Of a stretch of 64,000 nt of DNA, positions 32,926 through 44,579 are shown piece after piece; within the stretch, counting starts at the first letter, position 1, and every line of letters starts with the position of its first letter. The position numbers were made by a program, and so were the translations under genes. The stretch lies in contig NC_067197.1 in NCBI RefSeq assembly GCF_000699445.3, forward strand, positions 8,624,152 to 8,688,151, written 5' to 3'. The notes under the pieces were generated by a model. The model saw nothing but the letters and a program-made list of their open reading frames with translations, did no database searches and was not told where the DNA came from. Source of the DNA: Schistosoma haematobium (lineage: Eukaryota; Platyhelminthes; Trematoda; Strigeidida; Schistosomatidae).

Positions 32926-33573
32926 TTAGAAACTACTCACCTCTGGTTATAAGTCTGCTTAACTGGATTGTTAAACGAATATCGGCGAAGAATAAAGATA
33001 TACTAACATTTTATATTTATGATTTATTACTGAAATTTCTTCAATAACAATGTAAAACTTAACAAATGTTCAGACCATTTTCTTTCTTTTTGTAAAAATT
33101 GTTGATATATATTACTGAAAATGCTTAAATTAATAGACGAGATGTACATATTAGTCAAATTTTCACATACCACTTGTGTCTTTGTTGAGATAGTTGATAG
33201 CATATATCATTATTTATTACTTGTAAGAAGAAGGTATTTGTTATTCATTAAATGTGCGTCTGCAGCCTATTAAGTACCACTTTTATTAAAGAAACATAAA
33301 TGAAACCAGTTTTTCAACACACATTCGTTTATCACATTACATGCAAGTATCTTAAGGTTCATGACAATATAGAAAGTATTATTTTACGTGTTTGGTACAC
33401 TCTAAACCTATGAACGGAAGTAGGTATTTCACTAAATAACAAAATGTGAGTCAAAGTAATAAGTATATATTGATATTTGTGTGATATCGAGTAAGTTTTT
33501 ATGCAATTAAATAGACCTCTTTTTACACACTCAATAAAACCTTACAAGTATAACAATAACCAATCGACATTAC

Positions 33574-34318
33574 CTACTTACTTGCGCCTGTCACTTCTCC
33601 TGAAGAGCATAGGCCGCTCACCAGCATTCTCCATCCAACCCTGTCATGGGCAATCCTTTCCAGATCCTTCCAGTTCTTATTCAACCTTTTCATATCTGCT
33701 TCTATTTCTCTATGCACTGTGTTCTTTGGCTTTCCTTTTTTTCCGTTTCCCTTCAGGATTACAAGTTGGGACTTGGCTAGTGATGCAGTTTGATGATTTC
33801 TGTAATGTATGTCTTATCCACTCACAACGCCTTTTCCTGATTTCCTCTTCAGTTGGAACCTGATTTGTTCTCTCCCACAGAACGCTGTGGCTGATAGTAT
33901 CCGGTTAATGCATGTTGAGTATCTTGTGTAAATAACTATTTGTAAATAATTGTACCTTCTTGATAATGATTCTAGTAGTTCTTCAAGTTTCAGCTCCGTA
34001 CATTGAGACTGTCTTGACATTCGCATTGAAGATTCTCACTTTGATATTGGTTGATAGACAGTTGTTTCGAGTTCAATATGTTCTTCAATTGTAGGAATGT
34101 GGCCCTCACTTTGACAATCCTCGTCTTTACGTCTGCATCTGAACCTCCATGTTAATCGATAATGCTTCCTAGGTATGTGAAGGATCTTACATCTCCCAGA
34201 GTTTCGCCATCAAGTTTCATTTGGTTGGTGTTGCCCGTGTTGTATTTGAGGACCTTGGTTTTCCCGTTGTGTATGTTGAGTCCTACTGATGCAGAGACTG
34301 CTGCTACAGTGAACCAAT
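33574..34318 (-). pseudogene. RTE retrotransposon, thumb and 3' end
   Basis: Minus-strand RTE from just after the catalytic box (TVAAVSASVGLNIHNG-like start at about 34318) through NTENTNQMKLDGETLGD, LGSIID, KTRIVKV and LLWERTNQ to the terminal GTAAGTA. Stops and small indels break the frame. It lacks the catalytic Asp pair. Confidence 0.88.
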
Positions 34319-34689
34319 AGACATACGGCTTGTAAATGTATGTTGTTGAAATATTAAGTCATTGTCTTGAGAATAAAAATCCCTGTTCCGAATCCCCTAA
34401 ACAGGTGTGATGGTAAGATGTAGAGAATACTTGAAACTAAATCAAAACAACAGTTCATTACCTTCTGTTAGTTCATGATTTACGAGATTGTACTAGCATG
34501 AAGTGAGAATTACCTTAAAATTTATCCTTTGCAATTACTAAGATCCACGCCTTTTAATTTTATACATGAGCTTCAATGAACGTGTTATAAAGCTTTATAA
34601 TTGTTCACATATTTACGTTTTATAAGATGATATGATAAAATATTAAAATATTGGGTTACATAATGTAAAGGATAACTTCTATAGAATCT

Positions 34690-34885
34690 AAATTCACTTG
34701 GTGTTATTTACTTGTATTTTCCTATCGTTATTTAGAACTGCAGTTGATCAGTCTCTTATTGGCATATTTTCATCCTGTACGGATTGCCTTGATATTGCCT
34801 TAGGACACTCGTTTCATCCTATTTGTGACTCGTCAGCTAGATGTACCTGCATCTCAGAGTTGATGTTCACTCCGATCAGATCAAC
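34690..34885 (-). repeat. Smα-like hammerhead SINE, internally deleted
   Basis: On the minus strand the ribozyme (CAGGTACATCTAGCTGACGAGTCAC ... GGATGAAACGAGTGTCC) is followed, after loss of the usual GGATTCCACTGCTAGC block, by the head of a following unit (TAAGGCAATATCAAGGCAATCC ... CCAATAAGAGACTGATCAAC). The core CTGACGA and GAAA are present, but stem II and stem III are damaged. Confidence 0.65.
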
Positions 34886-35028
34886 TCCGTCTTCTCATTG
34901 CTCTATCAAAACGTTCAGTAGTCAGTTATTTTTTGATCACCTGTGTTGTTGCAATGTTACTAAATCAGGTCCCAACTAGTGTAAAACGTATGTGTAAGAA
35001 CCCATTCTGATAGTACAATGGTCAGATC

Positions 35029-35050
35029 ATATATATATATATATATATAA
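35029..35050. repeat. AT microsatellite
   Basis: Eleven AT units followed by GAGAGAG. Confidence 0.9.
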
Positions 35051-35160
35051 GAGAGAGTTCAAGTAGAACTAAGGACTAAACAACATGACAAAGTTTACTA
35101 CATGAAGACTGATTAATCCATACTCGTATAGTTCACATAGCATCTCGAAAAACATAAAAT

Positions 35161-35675
35161 ATATTTCGATTTTAATCAGAAAGGGGTTTTGTGGATTTTA
35201 TAGTAATTTTAGTAGTTGAATTCATAAAACAATTGAAGCTAGACCACAATGCAAGACTTGAAAACACTGATTTCAATTGACTCATGAACCCAAATATCAA
35301 AATTACTATAATATCCACAAAACCTCTATCTGATTATAATCATCATATGCTCACTAGCGACTGGTTTCATGAGGTATTCCCTGGAGTTCTAGTGAGAAGC
35401 CGTGATCAGTGAAGTTCAACCGGGTCTGTTGTGAGTTAGTAACTCACTGATGACAATGGTGGACGGTGGCACAACTTCGTGGATTGGTTGAAGTTAAACA
35501 TTAACACCGTTGGATTCCGGCCATATCAGTGGTCTAGAGGTTAAAAGTTCGCGAGTTGGAATCATGGATGCGGACTGCTGAGAGGAAAACGGCCGTCCAG
35601 TTCTTCCACGTTTTCCATGGTGGTCTAGCTTCAATTGACTCATGAATTCAACTATTAAAAATATTTCGATTTAAT
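35161..35675. mobile_element. Composite of CTGAGGA-family SINEs: inverted end, 3' end and full unit, with TSD
   Basis: Order: a minus-strand 3' segment (35177-35263, AGAAAGGGGTTTTGTGG...CTTGAAAACACTG); a plus-strand 3' segment (35264 to about 35330, TTCAATTGACTCATGAACC...CTATCTGATTA); then a plus-strand full unit from ATCATCATATGCTCACTAG (about 35333) to 35660. The whole lies between ATATTTCGATTTTAAT (35161-35176) and ATATTTCGATTTAAT (35661-35675). The full unit's ribozyme has lost stem II (CTGCTGAGAGGAAAACGG). One event therefore delivered an inverted piece and a head-to-tail junction together. Confidence 0.82.
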
Positions 35676-35895
35676 AAATCAGTGTATTCAGTGAAAGAGG
35701 AATTAGATATTTTGTGTAGTAGATTTCTTATTCATTTTCTAAGAGTGCCATTCATAGCTTTACAGACAGCTTACTTTAAATGATTTGCAAAGTCACAGCA
35801 TCAAATAGTAGAAAGATATTATACGCACACAAATTTAAAGCACCATTCTCAAAATAATACTAGAGTAATCTGTTTGCCAATTTATTACCGTTGTA

Positions 35896-36181
35896 TGTGG
35901 TATATGTAACTTATGTCGATAGATATAAGTAGTATGTAGCCTCGGTCAAAAGTGAAATACCTATTAAAAGCAAGTTGAGAAGGTTAGACTGAAGAAAACA
36001 GCAAGGAAAACAGGTAAGAATTGAGAATTGGAAGAATCATGAAAGATGCATAGGATAATTGATGAGAAATTTGCAAATGAAGTATTTAATGTATGATTGT
36101 CACGTTTTATATTATAAAGCTCTGTAATTTCGAATAGAATGGTAGTTTAGTCGTACCCGTCTGTAATCCTCAATCACTACA
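35896..36181 (+). mobile_element. LTR-like element, family 2
   Basis: Starts TGTGGTATATG (or TGTATGTGG three bases earlier) and ends AATCACTACA. It retains the paired TTATGTCGATAGATATAAGTAG motif and is diverged inside. Confidence 0.55.
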
Positions 36182-37190
36182 GTAAACTGTTAACTGATGA
36201 CAACTGGAATAAAGTTCTCTCATTATGCAATGATACATCATAGATCTGTTATTCTATAAAAAAATTACAATAATAATGTTTGATAATGGCTTTTAAATCT
36301 ATCAGTCTTTTAAGTAAAACTTTTATGAAACTAGACCTTTTCATAACTCGTTATTACTTGTCATAGAGTATACATATACACAAATATATAACACATAGTT
36401 AATTTGGTAAAGTTAAACCGAATTATCTTTAGGTGAAATATACATTAGTTTATTTTATGTATATAACATTTCTATTAACTACTGTCAAATTTGACAGTAG
36501 ATTAAGGTATCGAATAGTGTTTAGCAAATTTTTATTTACTGAACCCACTCCTATCCCCCATATCAACTATACAATCATACTTATATTTGTTTGTATATTC
36601 ATATTACTCTACTTTATACCATGGTAATCGTAGACTCGCTTAGAATTTCATTGTTTGAATAAACTATTTAGTTAGAAGACCACAATAATAATGCGTGTGT
36701 TTGCTTATTCTCTACCAAACATACTACAATTTGTCATTATAATGTATTCTATAATATAACTAGTTTTGAGAAAAAAAATAAAAATCCCAACCAAATATCA
36801 AAAAATTTAGTGTAGAGTTAAACGATAGAAAGCCAATTGGTTTAATGATCACCTGTTTCCTGCTAGTCTTTTCTATAATAAAAAAGAAGTAAATATGAAG
36901 GACAATTCTTATGACATCTGTTCAGTATACGAACTCGTCTGCTATGTATATGGAAGTTTGTTTAACATCTCATAAACCTTATTTGGGTCAAATTTTAAGT
37001 GATCATCGGATCATTTATGAAAAAGTTTGATGTAAGGAAGTGTTCCAACTTTCTACGTAAAGATGGCTAGTTATCTTATCTCGGACTGTAACACTGGGTA
37101 GTCCAGGTTCTAACTCTATAAACAGCTTCCTCTTGCTCAAGATCGTATAGATGTCTGACTAGCAAGTGATAACTAGTATATAACCCAGAT
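36182..37190. other. Mostly unique DNA with a perfect palindrome
   Basis: A perfect 22-bp inverted repeat (CTACTGTCAAA and its complement) occupies 36479-36500. The frame 36433-36627 is hydrophobic and follows a TTATCTTTAG acceptor-like site, but has no recognisable domain. Confidence 0.4.
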
Positions 37191-37193
37191 CAT

Positions 37194-37498
37194 GATTGAC
37201 ATGTATTTGTCAACAGTTATTTACACAAGATACTCAATATCTGTTGGACAGATACCATCAGTAACAACCTAATGTAAGAGAGAACAAATCAGCTTCCAGA
37301 TGAGAAAATTAGGAAATGACGTTCAGGGTTGACTGGAAATACATGGTAGAAGTCATCAAACTGTATTATGGGGCAAGCGCCAACTTAGAATCCTGAAGAC
37401 AAAAAAAGGAAGACCATGGAACATATTGCGTCAATAACTGGAAAGAATTGGAAAGTATTGCTCTGGATGCAGTCGTTTGAAAAACCCTGATGGGCGAC
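37194..37498 (+). pseudogene. RTE retrotransposon 3' part, cut off by a SINE
   Basis: Starts at the NSYLHKILNI-like region (ACAGTTATTTACACAAGATACTC) and runs past RERTNQLP to the GWRML-like end (CCTGATGGGCGACCTAT), where the hammerhead SINE at 37499 begins. The expected terminal GTAA tail is missing. Multiple stops. Confidence 0.8.
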
Positions 37499-37850
37499 CT
37501 ATTGAAATTCCTATAATGTCCACAAGAAACGCCTTCTGATATGAATCATCATATGCTCACTAGTGATTGGTTTCAAGAGGTATTTCCTCAAGTTATAATG
37601 AGAAGTAGTGACCAGTGGAGTTCAACCGGATCTGTTGTCAGATAGTAACATACTGAAGACAGTATGGAATGTATCGCTCAATTTCATGGATTAGTTTAAG
37701 TTAGACATTAACACCGTTGGAATCTCACGACTCGGGTTCATGAATGCGTACCGTTGAGGAGTCCTATGATGGGACATAACGGTCGTCCAGTTCTTCCACA
37801 TTTTCCATGATGATCTAGCTTTAATTGATTCATGATTTGAACTATTGAAA
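37499..37850 (+). repeat. CTGAGGA-family SINE with circularly permuted ends
   Basis: Begins with what is normally the 3' end of the unit (TATTGAAATTCCTATAATGTCC...CTTCTGATATGAA, 37500-37544), continues into the canonical 5' start (TCATCATATGCTCACTAG), and stops after ATTTGAACTATTGAAATT, at the same point where it began. The unit is thus full-length but permuted. The ribozyme (about 37750-37795) has core TTGAGGA and ATAA for GAAA, so it is inactive. The tRNA-like region is largely deleted. Confidence 0.72.
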
Positions 37851-38090
37851 TTGATCTAAAACTCTTAATTTCAAAAAGAACTAAATAAAACAGATTACAA
37901 TATTCAACTTTAAGTTACATTTCTATTGAATATAAATACCATTTACATGGGTCAAGTGATAATGTTTCAGGTCTATTAATCATTATCATATTTGAATAAA
38001 TGTCAATTTTATAAAAATTTCTTTTGTTCTATTCATTTTCTTTAAATTATTTGTTGTTTTTGTTGTTTTATTATATTTTCAACAATCTAG

Positions 38091-38365
38091 AATTTAAATT
38101 GGCCTCTTCATTTATTTTGTCACTATGGAAATGTAAAACACCATATGTTATTATTGACATTAGTTTCTCATTAATAAATACAATTATATCATACTTTTTC
38201 CCAGTTACACATGGTTATTTCATATTTGAATTCAAATTTTATTATCATGTTTATATGAAGTATTCAGATGATGATGAGTTCTATGAACAACTTGCTCATC
38301 GAGTAATCTATACTTGGATTGTGTTTTTCTTCTTTCAAAAAGCTCGTCATACATTACGAAGTTAG
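38091..38365 (+). CDS. Possible 3'-terminal exon of a membrane protein gene
   Basis: A T-rich tract ending in TATATTTTCAACAATCTAG (38072-38090) resembles a 3' splice site. The frame then stays open for about 91 codons to TAG at 38363-38365. The product has a polar start, two or three hydrophobic segments (SSFILSLW, VIIDISFSLINTIISYFF, VIYTWIVFFFF) and a charged patch SDDDEFYEQLAHR before the last segment, ending KARHTLRS. The sequence occurs nowhere else in the window. I recognise no family. A real exon and a chance AT-rich hydrophobic frame are both open, the charged patch favouring the former. Confidence 0.3.
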
Positions 38366-38475
38366 CATAGACCTGATTGAATATAGTGTTAAACTCATCA
38401 TCATATCTATTTCACTCTCAATCAGTATAGAGTGAAAAGAAGGCAGAAAAAATAGACTAAACACAATTTTATTGT

Positions 38476-38901
38476 AATTTTTATTAGATGAGATCATAAG
38501 TCAATTGAAGTTAGACCATCATGAAAAACCTGGAAATACTGGACGACCGTTTCGTCCCGATATGAGACTCTTAAGCCTGTGAGTATCCACAATCCTGCCC
38601 AGAGAGTTTTGAACTCAGGACCTATTGGTCTCGCAAGCAAACGCTTCACCTCTACACCACTGACCAGGTCGGGATCCAAAGATGTTAATGTTTAACTTCA
38701 ACTAATCCACCGATAGGTCCTGGGTCCGAATCTCGCCAGGCGAGATCGTGAATGTGTACTTCTGAGGAGTCCCACAATAGAGCGAAGCGTCTTCTCAGTG
38801 CTTCCAGGTTTTCCATGGTGATCTTGCTTCAATTTACTTATGATTTCAACTAATAAAATTACTATATACCCACAAAAACTCCTTCTGATATAAATTTTTA
38901 T
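38476..38901. mobile_element. Fold-back pair of CTGAGGA-family SINEs with TSD
   Basis: The minus arm (38485 to about 38711) covers the tail, decayed ribozyme (core CTTAAGA), box B and tRNA-like head. The plus arm (about 38713-38892) starts just upstream of box B (CGATAGGTCCTGGGTCCGAATCTCGCC) and has a ribozyme with CTGAGGA but GAAG and a broken stem II. AATTTTTAT flanks both sides (38476-38484, 38893-38901). The breakpoint is nearly the same as at 6741. Confidence 0.75.
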
Positions 38902-39097
38902 ACTAAGTATGAGTAGAGTGTAGTACGGTATAACACATAATGAAATTCACTTTGTAATCCAAGATGAAAAACTACCTGTTTTCTCAAGATGTCCTGTTTA
39001 TGAAATTAAATAAACCTACTAAGATTTTGTAGAGTTCAACGTAAAAACGTGAAACTACAATCTGCTGTTAGTTGGCTAGGAAGATTATTTTCAATCA

Positions 39098-39150
39098 GGA
39101 TGCTTCAGTGGGAGTAACAGGTGTAAGTAAGTAAGTAAGAATATAGTTTA
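39098..39150 (+). repeat. RTE retrotransposon terminal fragment
   Basis: Only the last ~50 bp (GGATGCTTCAGTGGGAGTAACAGGTGTAAG) with a GTAA tail of four units. Confidence 0.7.
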
Positions 39151-40241
39151 TGCAATTAATTAACAAATTATGTAACCAGATTACGCCAATTATTATACAT
39201 TAAGTTTAAACCATCGTCATGTTTATCAGGTCTTCAGTGATGATCAAATCACCTGATCTTTTTGATGATATCCCTTGGTGTCAAGCATCAATTAAATTCA
39301 TTCAAATGACTTCCAACGAAGTAACATCAAAACACGTCATTAAGATGTGTCCACTAGCATCCAATAACAAACTTATCCTTTCAGTGCAGATTATCTGTAA
39401 TAGGAGCACTATAACTGATTAGTATACTAATGAGTCAATCACTGATAATATATGCTAGATTCATTACGCCAGTAACTATTAGGTTAGGATGAAGATATGC
39501 ATCTTGGCAACAATGTTCATTCTCTAAGTAAATCTACCTAGTTTACATGGCAGAATTTTAAAATATCACATTCGTATTGTATTCTAACAGACAAACATGA
39601 GTATATTAAAAGTTTGTTTCTGTTAGCCAAATCTTGTTGGATTGTGACCTAGTGGCCAATTACTTATGTGTTTATGGTGAGACATGACGGTTCCGGAATA
39701 GATTTCTGAATAAATTGAGCCTGAGCACGTTCGTGAAGTTCCATAGGGCTAACCAACAATCCTGTCTTCCCTGCCTGTCAACGGTATCCTATATGAGGTC
39801 AGAGTTTGACGAATAACACCAACAGACAAAGCATATCTTTAAACTTTATAATGGTTACGTCTCTTATATGAAATCTGACATATAATATGCGTAATTTTCC
39901 CTAAAATCCAACAAATAAATAATCCAAATTTGATATGCATACCCTCTTTTTCCGATCTTTTGCCTCCTATGCAATCATTGTGAATAAATATCTGGTTTTT
40001 AAGAAGAGACCACAGTTCTTTATATCTTTACTCCTATTTATTCATTCTTATCAATCAATCGACATACCCTATGTTCTTTTCAGATTTCCATTATATTATT
40101 ATTCTACTAGTTTATTCGTCATCATTATGAGTATTGAGCCATGATAAGGAGTTTGGTGAGAATAAATATTTATGATTCATGATATCATATCATATAGAAA
40201 TAAAACGAAGGAGGAAAATCTTATAAAAACCTCAACAATGG
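39151..40241. other. No recognised feature
   Basis: AT-rich. The frames at 39219-39422 and 39935-40144 show no domain and no splice-like borders worth reporting. Confidence 0.4.
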
Positions 40242-40488
40242 TGTAGTGAAGGAGAACACAAATGAGGTGAATTACAGATCATCTTAGTAAAATCTGAGAC
40301 AGTAAATACTTAGTTCGAAAAATGTCGATCAATGATCTCAAACTTCACTGTTGCTTCATTTCCACACAAATTATTCACTGTTCTCGTCCTCTTTTCGTTG
40401 ATCTTCTTAACCGTTTACCGCCAGACATTTCACTTTTGATTGATGATACACACTACTTATATCAGTCGACATCAGTAGCCCACAACAC
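40242..40488 (-). mobile_element. LTR-like element, family 2
   Basis: Plus strand reads TGTAGTGAAGGAGAACACAAATGAGG at the left and GATGATACACACTACTTATATCAGTCGAC...CACAACACA at the right, the reverse of the other copies. Confidence 0.55.
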
Positions 40489-40613
40489 AACGGAACAGTA
40501 AGTAAGTCCACAATTTTGTTCAGAAATCCGATCTAAGGTTTATCAAGGAGATGTGATTAAACATTGAAACTTTTTAAAAATATACTTCACTCTTTTTCAT
40601 ATATTATATTAAC

Positions 40614-41958
40614 CCGCTGGAAAAAAGGACAACTTATCAAGATTCCAAAGAAAGGAGATCTGAGCAAATGTGAAAACTACAGAGGCATTACACTACTGTC
40701 AGTACCAGGGAAAGTCTTTACCAGAGTGTTGCTGAACCGGGTGAATGATGCAGTGGACGCCCAACTTCGAGATCAACAAGCTGGATTCCGCAAGGATCGG
40801 TCGTGCACAGACTAAATTGCAACACTACGGATCACCGTCGAACAATCAGTTGAGTGGAACTCATCACTATACATCAACTTCATTGACTATGAAAAGGCAT
40901 TTGACAGTGTATATAAGAGAACGTTTTGGAAACTTCTTCGACACTATGGAGTTTCTGAGAAGATTGTCAACATTATTCGGAATTCATACGACGGACTACA
41001 CTGCAAATTCGTGCATGCAGGACAGCTGACAGACGCATTCCAATTAAGGACCGGAGTCAGTCAAGGCTGTCTACTCTCTCGCTTCCTCTTTCTTCTAATG
41101 GTCGACTGGATTATGAAGACCTTGACATCTGAGGGAAAACACGACATACAATGTATAGCTCAGAATCAATTAGACGACTTGCACTTTACAGATAAACCAG
41201 CCCTACTATCTCATACACACCAACAAATGTAGATCAGCACAACTAGTGTAGCAGCAGTCTCTGCATCAGTAGGACTCAATATACACAACGGGAAAACCAA
41301 GGTCCTCAAATACAACACGGAGAACACCAACAAAATCACACTTCATGGCAAAACTCTAAATGATGTAGAATCCTTCACAAACCCGAGAAGCATCGTCGAT
41401 AAACAAGGAGAATCGGATACGGATGTAAAGACGAGGATTGTCAAAGTGAGGGTCACATTCCTACAATTGAAGAACATATCGAACTCAAAACAACTGTCTA
41501 TCAACCAATAACAAAACGAGAATGTTCAATACGAATGTCAAGACAGTCCCAATGTACGGAGCTGAAATGTGGAGGATTACTACAACCATCATCAAGAAGG
41601 TACAATTATTTATAAATAGTTATCTACACATGATACTCAACATGGATTGGTCGGACACCATCATCAACAGCCTTCTGTGGGAGAGAACAAACTAAATTCC
41701 AATTGAAGAAATCAGGAAAAGACAATGGAAATGGATAGGACGAGTCAAGCCCTAGCTTGTAATCCTGAAGGGAAGCGGAAAAGATGGAGAGCAAAATACA
41801 CATTACGTCGGGAAATAGAATCAGATATGAAAAGGATGAATAACAACTACAAAGAGCTTGAAAAGATTGCCCAGTATAGGGTTGGATGGAGAATGCTAGT
41901 GAACAGCCAATGCTCCTTCACGAGGAGACACAGGCGTAAGTAATTAAGTAAGTAAATA
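40614..41958 (+). pseudogene. RTE retrotransposon, RT to 3' end
   Basis: Starts earlier than the 1.4-kb copy, at GQLIKIPKKGDLSKCENYRGITLLSVPGK. A frameshift after GFRKDRSCTD moves motif A (IDYEKAFDSV) to another frame. The catalytic FADD box is altered (LHFTDKPALLSH). The thumb and C-terminal segments follow with several shifts, ending QRRK-like in SFTRRHRRK at 41943. The tail is GTAATTAAGTAAGTAAATAA. Coding capacity is lost. Confidence 0.92.
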
Positions 41959-42394
41959 ATATTAACTCGGCATTCAATTGATGTGATGAAACTATTTGTT
42001 CAAAGCTAAACAAGAGTTCTGACACATCATATCACATCTATATACAATTAAAATTACCAACCTATTTGTGATTTTCATATACTTTAATTTGCTATCCTAC
42101 AACTTACATTATAAACCTAATTTGTAAACTTGAAGTATTTTTAAAGTTAATGTTGTTCACTTGAGTTATTCGATTAGGTATAATTTAATTTTAACTACAT
42201 AAAGTAATCTAATCATTATGTAAATATATATATCCTTCATCTGTATACTATTTACATAGGTTTCCTTACTTGAAAAGAAAAACTATTACTAGTTTATGTT
42301 GAATTCCAACCAAAAACATGTCATTAATGTTATAGTTAACATTATAATTTAATCGTAATTAGACAACCACTGAAGATTAGAAAGTAATGAGCAG

Positions 42395-42560
42395 TTACTA
42401 TGTTTTAGTATGAGACTATTGAATAGTATTAATCTATCGAGGATAGAAACAACGACCTAAGAACTTTGTGATAAGCTCTTGGTTTTTAGATCACTGAGCT
42501 AGCATCTAATGGTAAACATGTTAAATTTTAATCAATTTCCGCAATTATGAAACCATGTAT
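42395..42560 (-). repeat. Old CTGAGGA-family SINE
   Basis: Recognisable by TTTAGTATGAGACTATTGAATAG (ribozyme remnant) and TTTTTAGATCACTGAGCTAGCATCTAATGG (tRNA-like head) on the plus strand. All ribozyme core positions are lost. Confidence 0.45.
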
Positions 42561-43504
42561 TGATGTCATTAGTTGGCGCCTGTTTCATACCAAATGTGGT
42601 TCGACCAGAAGGATCACATATTCTTACTAGAAATTTTGAAATTGCCTCTTGAATTTAGTCACTACTGGAAATATGATTATCATCAATGAAGGAGTGTGTT
42701 GAGATAACATTAAATATAGATTTTTAGGACATCTACGACATCGTTAAATTAATGTTACCCATATATAAATAAAAACATATTTATTAAGTCTACCAGGAGT
42801 TCTCGTTTCTAACTGTGAAAATATTCAAATACAGCTTCTCATTTTAAAATTAGTTTACCCTGAATAAATATCCATGTGCAACCTCATGCCTTCAACAGAT
42901 TTTATAAAAGGCTTACCACATTGCAAGGCAAATCACTGCAATAGATAATTCAAACCACCATGGTCGGTATTGTATTTTGTCTGTACATATAAAGAAATTG
43001 TCATACTTTTTGATAATTTGTGAGTGAATTGTTAAACATTAAATGTAAACTCTTCAAAACATTCAACATTTAATAGTAGAAAATATTCTTCAGATGCCAT
43101 AGTATAATAGTCGAAAATGTTTGAATGTTTCCACTTGATGAATAAAATCCGGAGACTATGTTCAAAGAAGATGGTGGTTGGAGTTAGTCAACAAGAAATC
43201 ACTTTGCAACTTGGTCAATAGGATTTGATCTGCACTCAGAGGGACCTGACACACATGACTATGATCAAAACTTTAAAGAAGTGACTGCTTCCTAAACTCG
43301 CTACCTGCCCTCAGATACACAGTTTAGTCGTATAGAATATATACATACTGATTGCATGAAAAATGAAAGTACCTAGAAATTAACTATGAGTGTATAGCAC
43401 ACAGTACATAACATTTGTCATTATGATATGGTCAAAAACACTGATGTGGCTACAACGCTCTATTTGGTTAAATATCAAAGACTGAAACCTAAAACAATGG
43501 TTAC

Positions 43505-43755
43505 TCAGACATTCATGGATCGATGGAATTTAGACAATAACGTTGTTAGATGCCGTCTCAGTGGTCTAGAGGCTAAGTATTCGCGCAAGAAACCAAAATA
43601 TTCCACGTACAGAATCGTGGATGCGCACTACTGAGGAGTCCCATGTTAGGACGAACTAGCCGTCCACTGCCCCCCAGTTTTCAGTGATAGTCTAACATCG
43701 ACTGATTCATAATCTGATTCAAAATCTTAACAATCCACACAACCCTAATATTGAA
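43505..43755 (+). repeat. Hammerhead SINE, CTGAGGA family
   Basis: tRNA-like body with box A (CGTCTCAGTGGTCTAGAGGCTAAG) but a lost box B. The ribozyme at 43624-43670 has core CTGAGGA, perfect stem II (GTCC/GGAC) and a GTC triplet. GAAA has become GAAC, and both stem I arms carry changes. One of the closest near-misses to an active ribozyme. It ends CACAACCCTAATATTGA. Confidence 0.75.
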
Positions 43756-44274
43756 AATATCAAAGAGCTAACAAAATAAATTATCAATTAAAATGGTCAC
43801 CAATTTATGTTTCATTGTTCAAAATTTTGTGCATCATAATAAAATTTGTTATGTTCGTTACTTGAATGCTATTACTGATTGGTCTTACTCGGAACGGAAC
43901 GAAGAATCAAGGATTCAGAGACTCGATAGGCTTTAGTGATCGGTTGTCCCCCACTCAGCTAACTCGAGCCACAAGTCTTGGTAAGATGTAGGAAGTGTAT
44001 CCTACAGATAACCAGAAGATACCAGGTTCATCAAGTACACAAATCAGGCGTATTTATACAAAATATATATAATCGACATTGCCATGGGAGTTTTTAAACA
44101 TTTAGTCGATAAGTTCGTCAATCGACTACGTGCGCGGTTGGTAAGAAATGCCCAAGCATACATCTGCATACAAGCTTCACAAAGATAAAATTACAAAATA
44201 TGAGTTTTGGCGATCTAACATCCCCAACAAAATTTCGTCTGGAAACTTTTTTTGTTTGAGTAATTTCATGTTTT

Positions 44275-44431
44275 ACTGTGAAATACCTGGCAGCAGAAAG
44301 TTAAGAAAATCGAAGAAAAAAGAACGAGAACAAAGAATGATTAGTATGAAATCGAAGGAACAGTAAAATCTGAGACAGTTATGTTGTATTGAATTACATT
44401 TAAATATCACTACTGTTGTTCTGGTTCATTA
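44275..44431 (+). repeat. LTR-like family 2, internally deleted
   Basis: Contains TGTGAAATACCTGGCAGCAGAAAG and the purine-rich body, then jumps to a TGTTGTTCTGGTTCATTACA end. The 5' end is missing. Confidence 0.45.
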
Positions 44432-44579
44432 CAATATCTTCTTTTCAAATTATAAAGCATTCCTTAAAGGATAAAGTATACAATGATCATGTTATTTTAC
44501 CATTTTATATGATGTTATTTTGTTTTGTTTAGATGACTGATTAACTTTTCAGTCATTTCAAAAATTCAAATCTTTTCTT

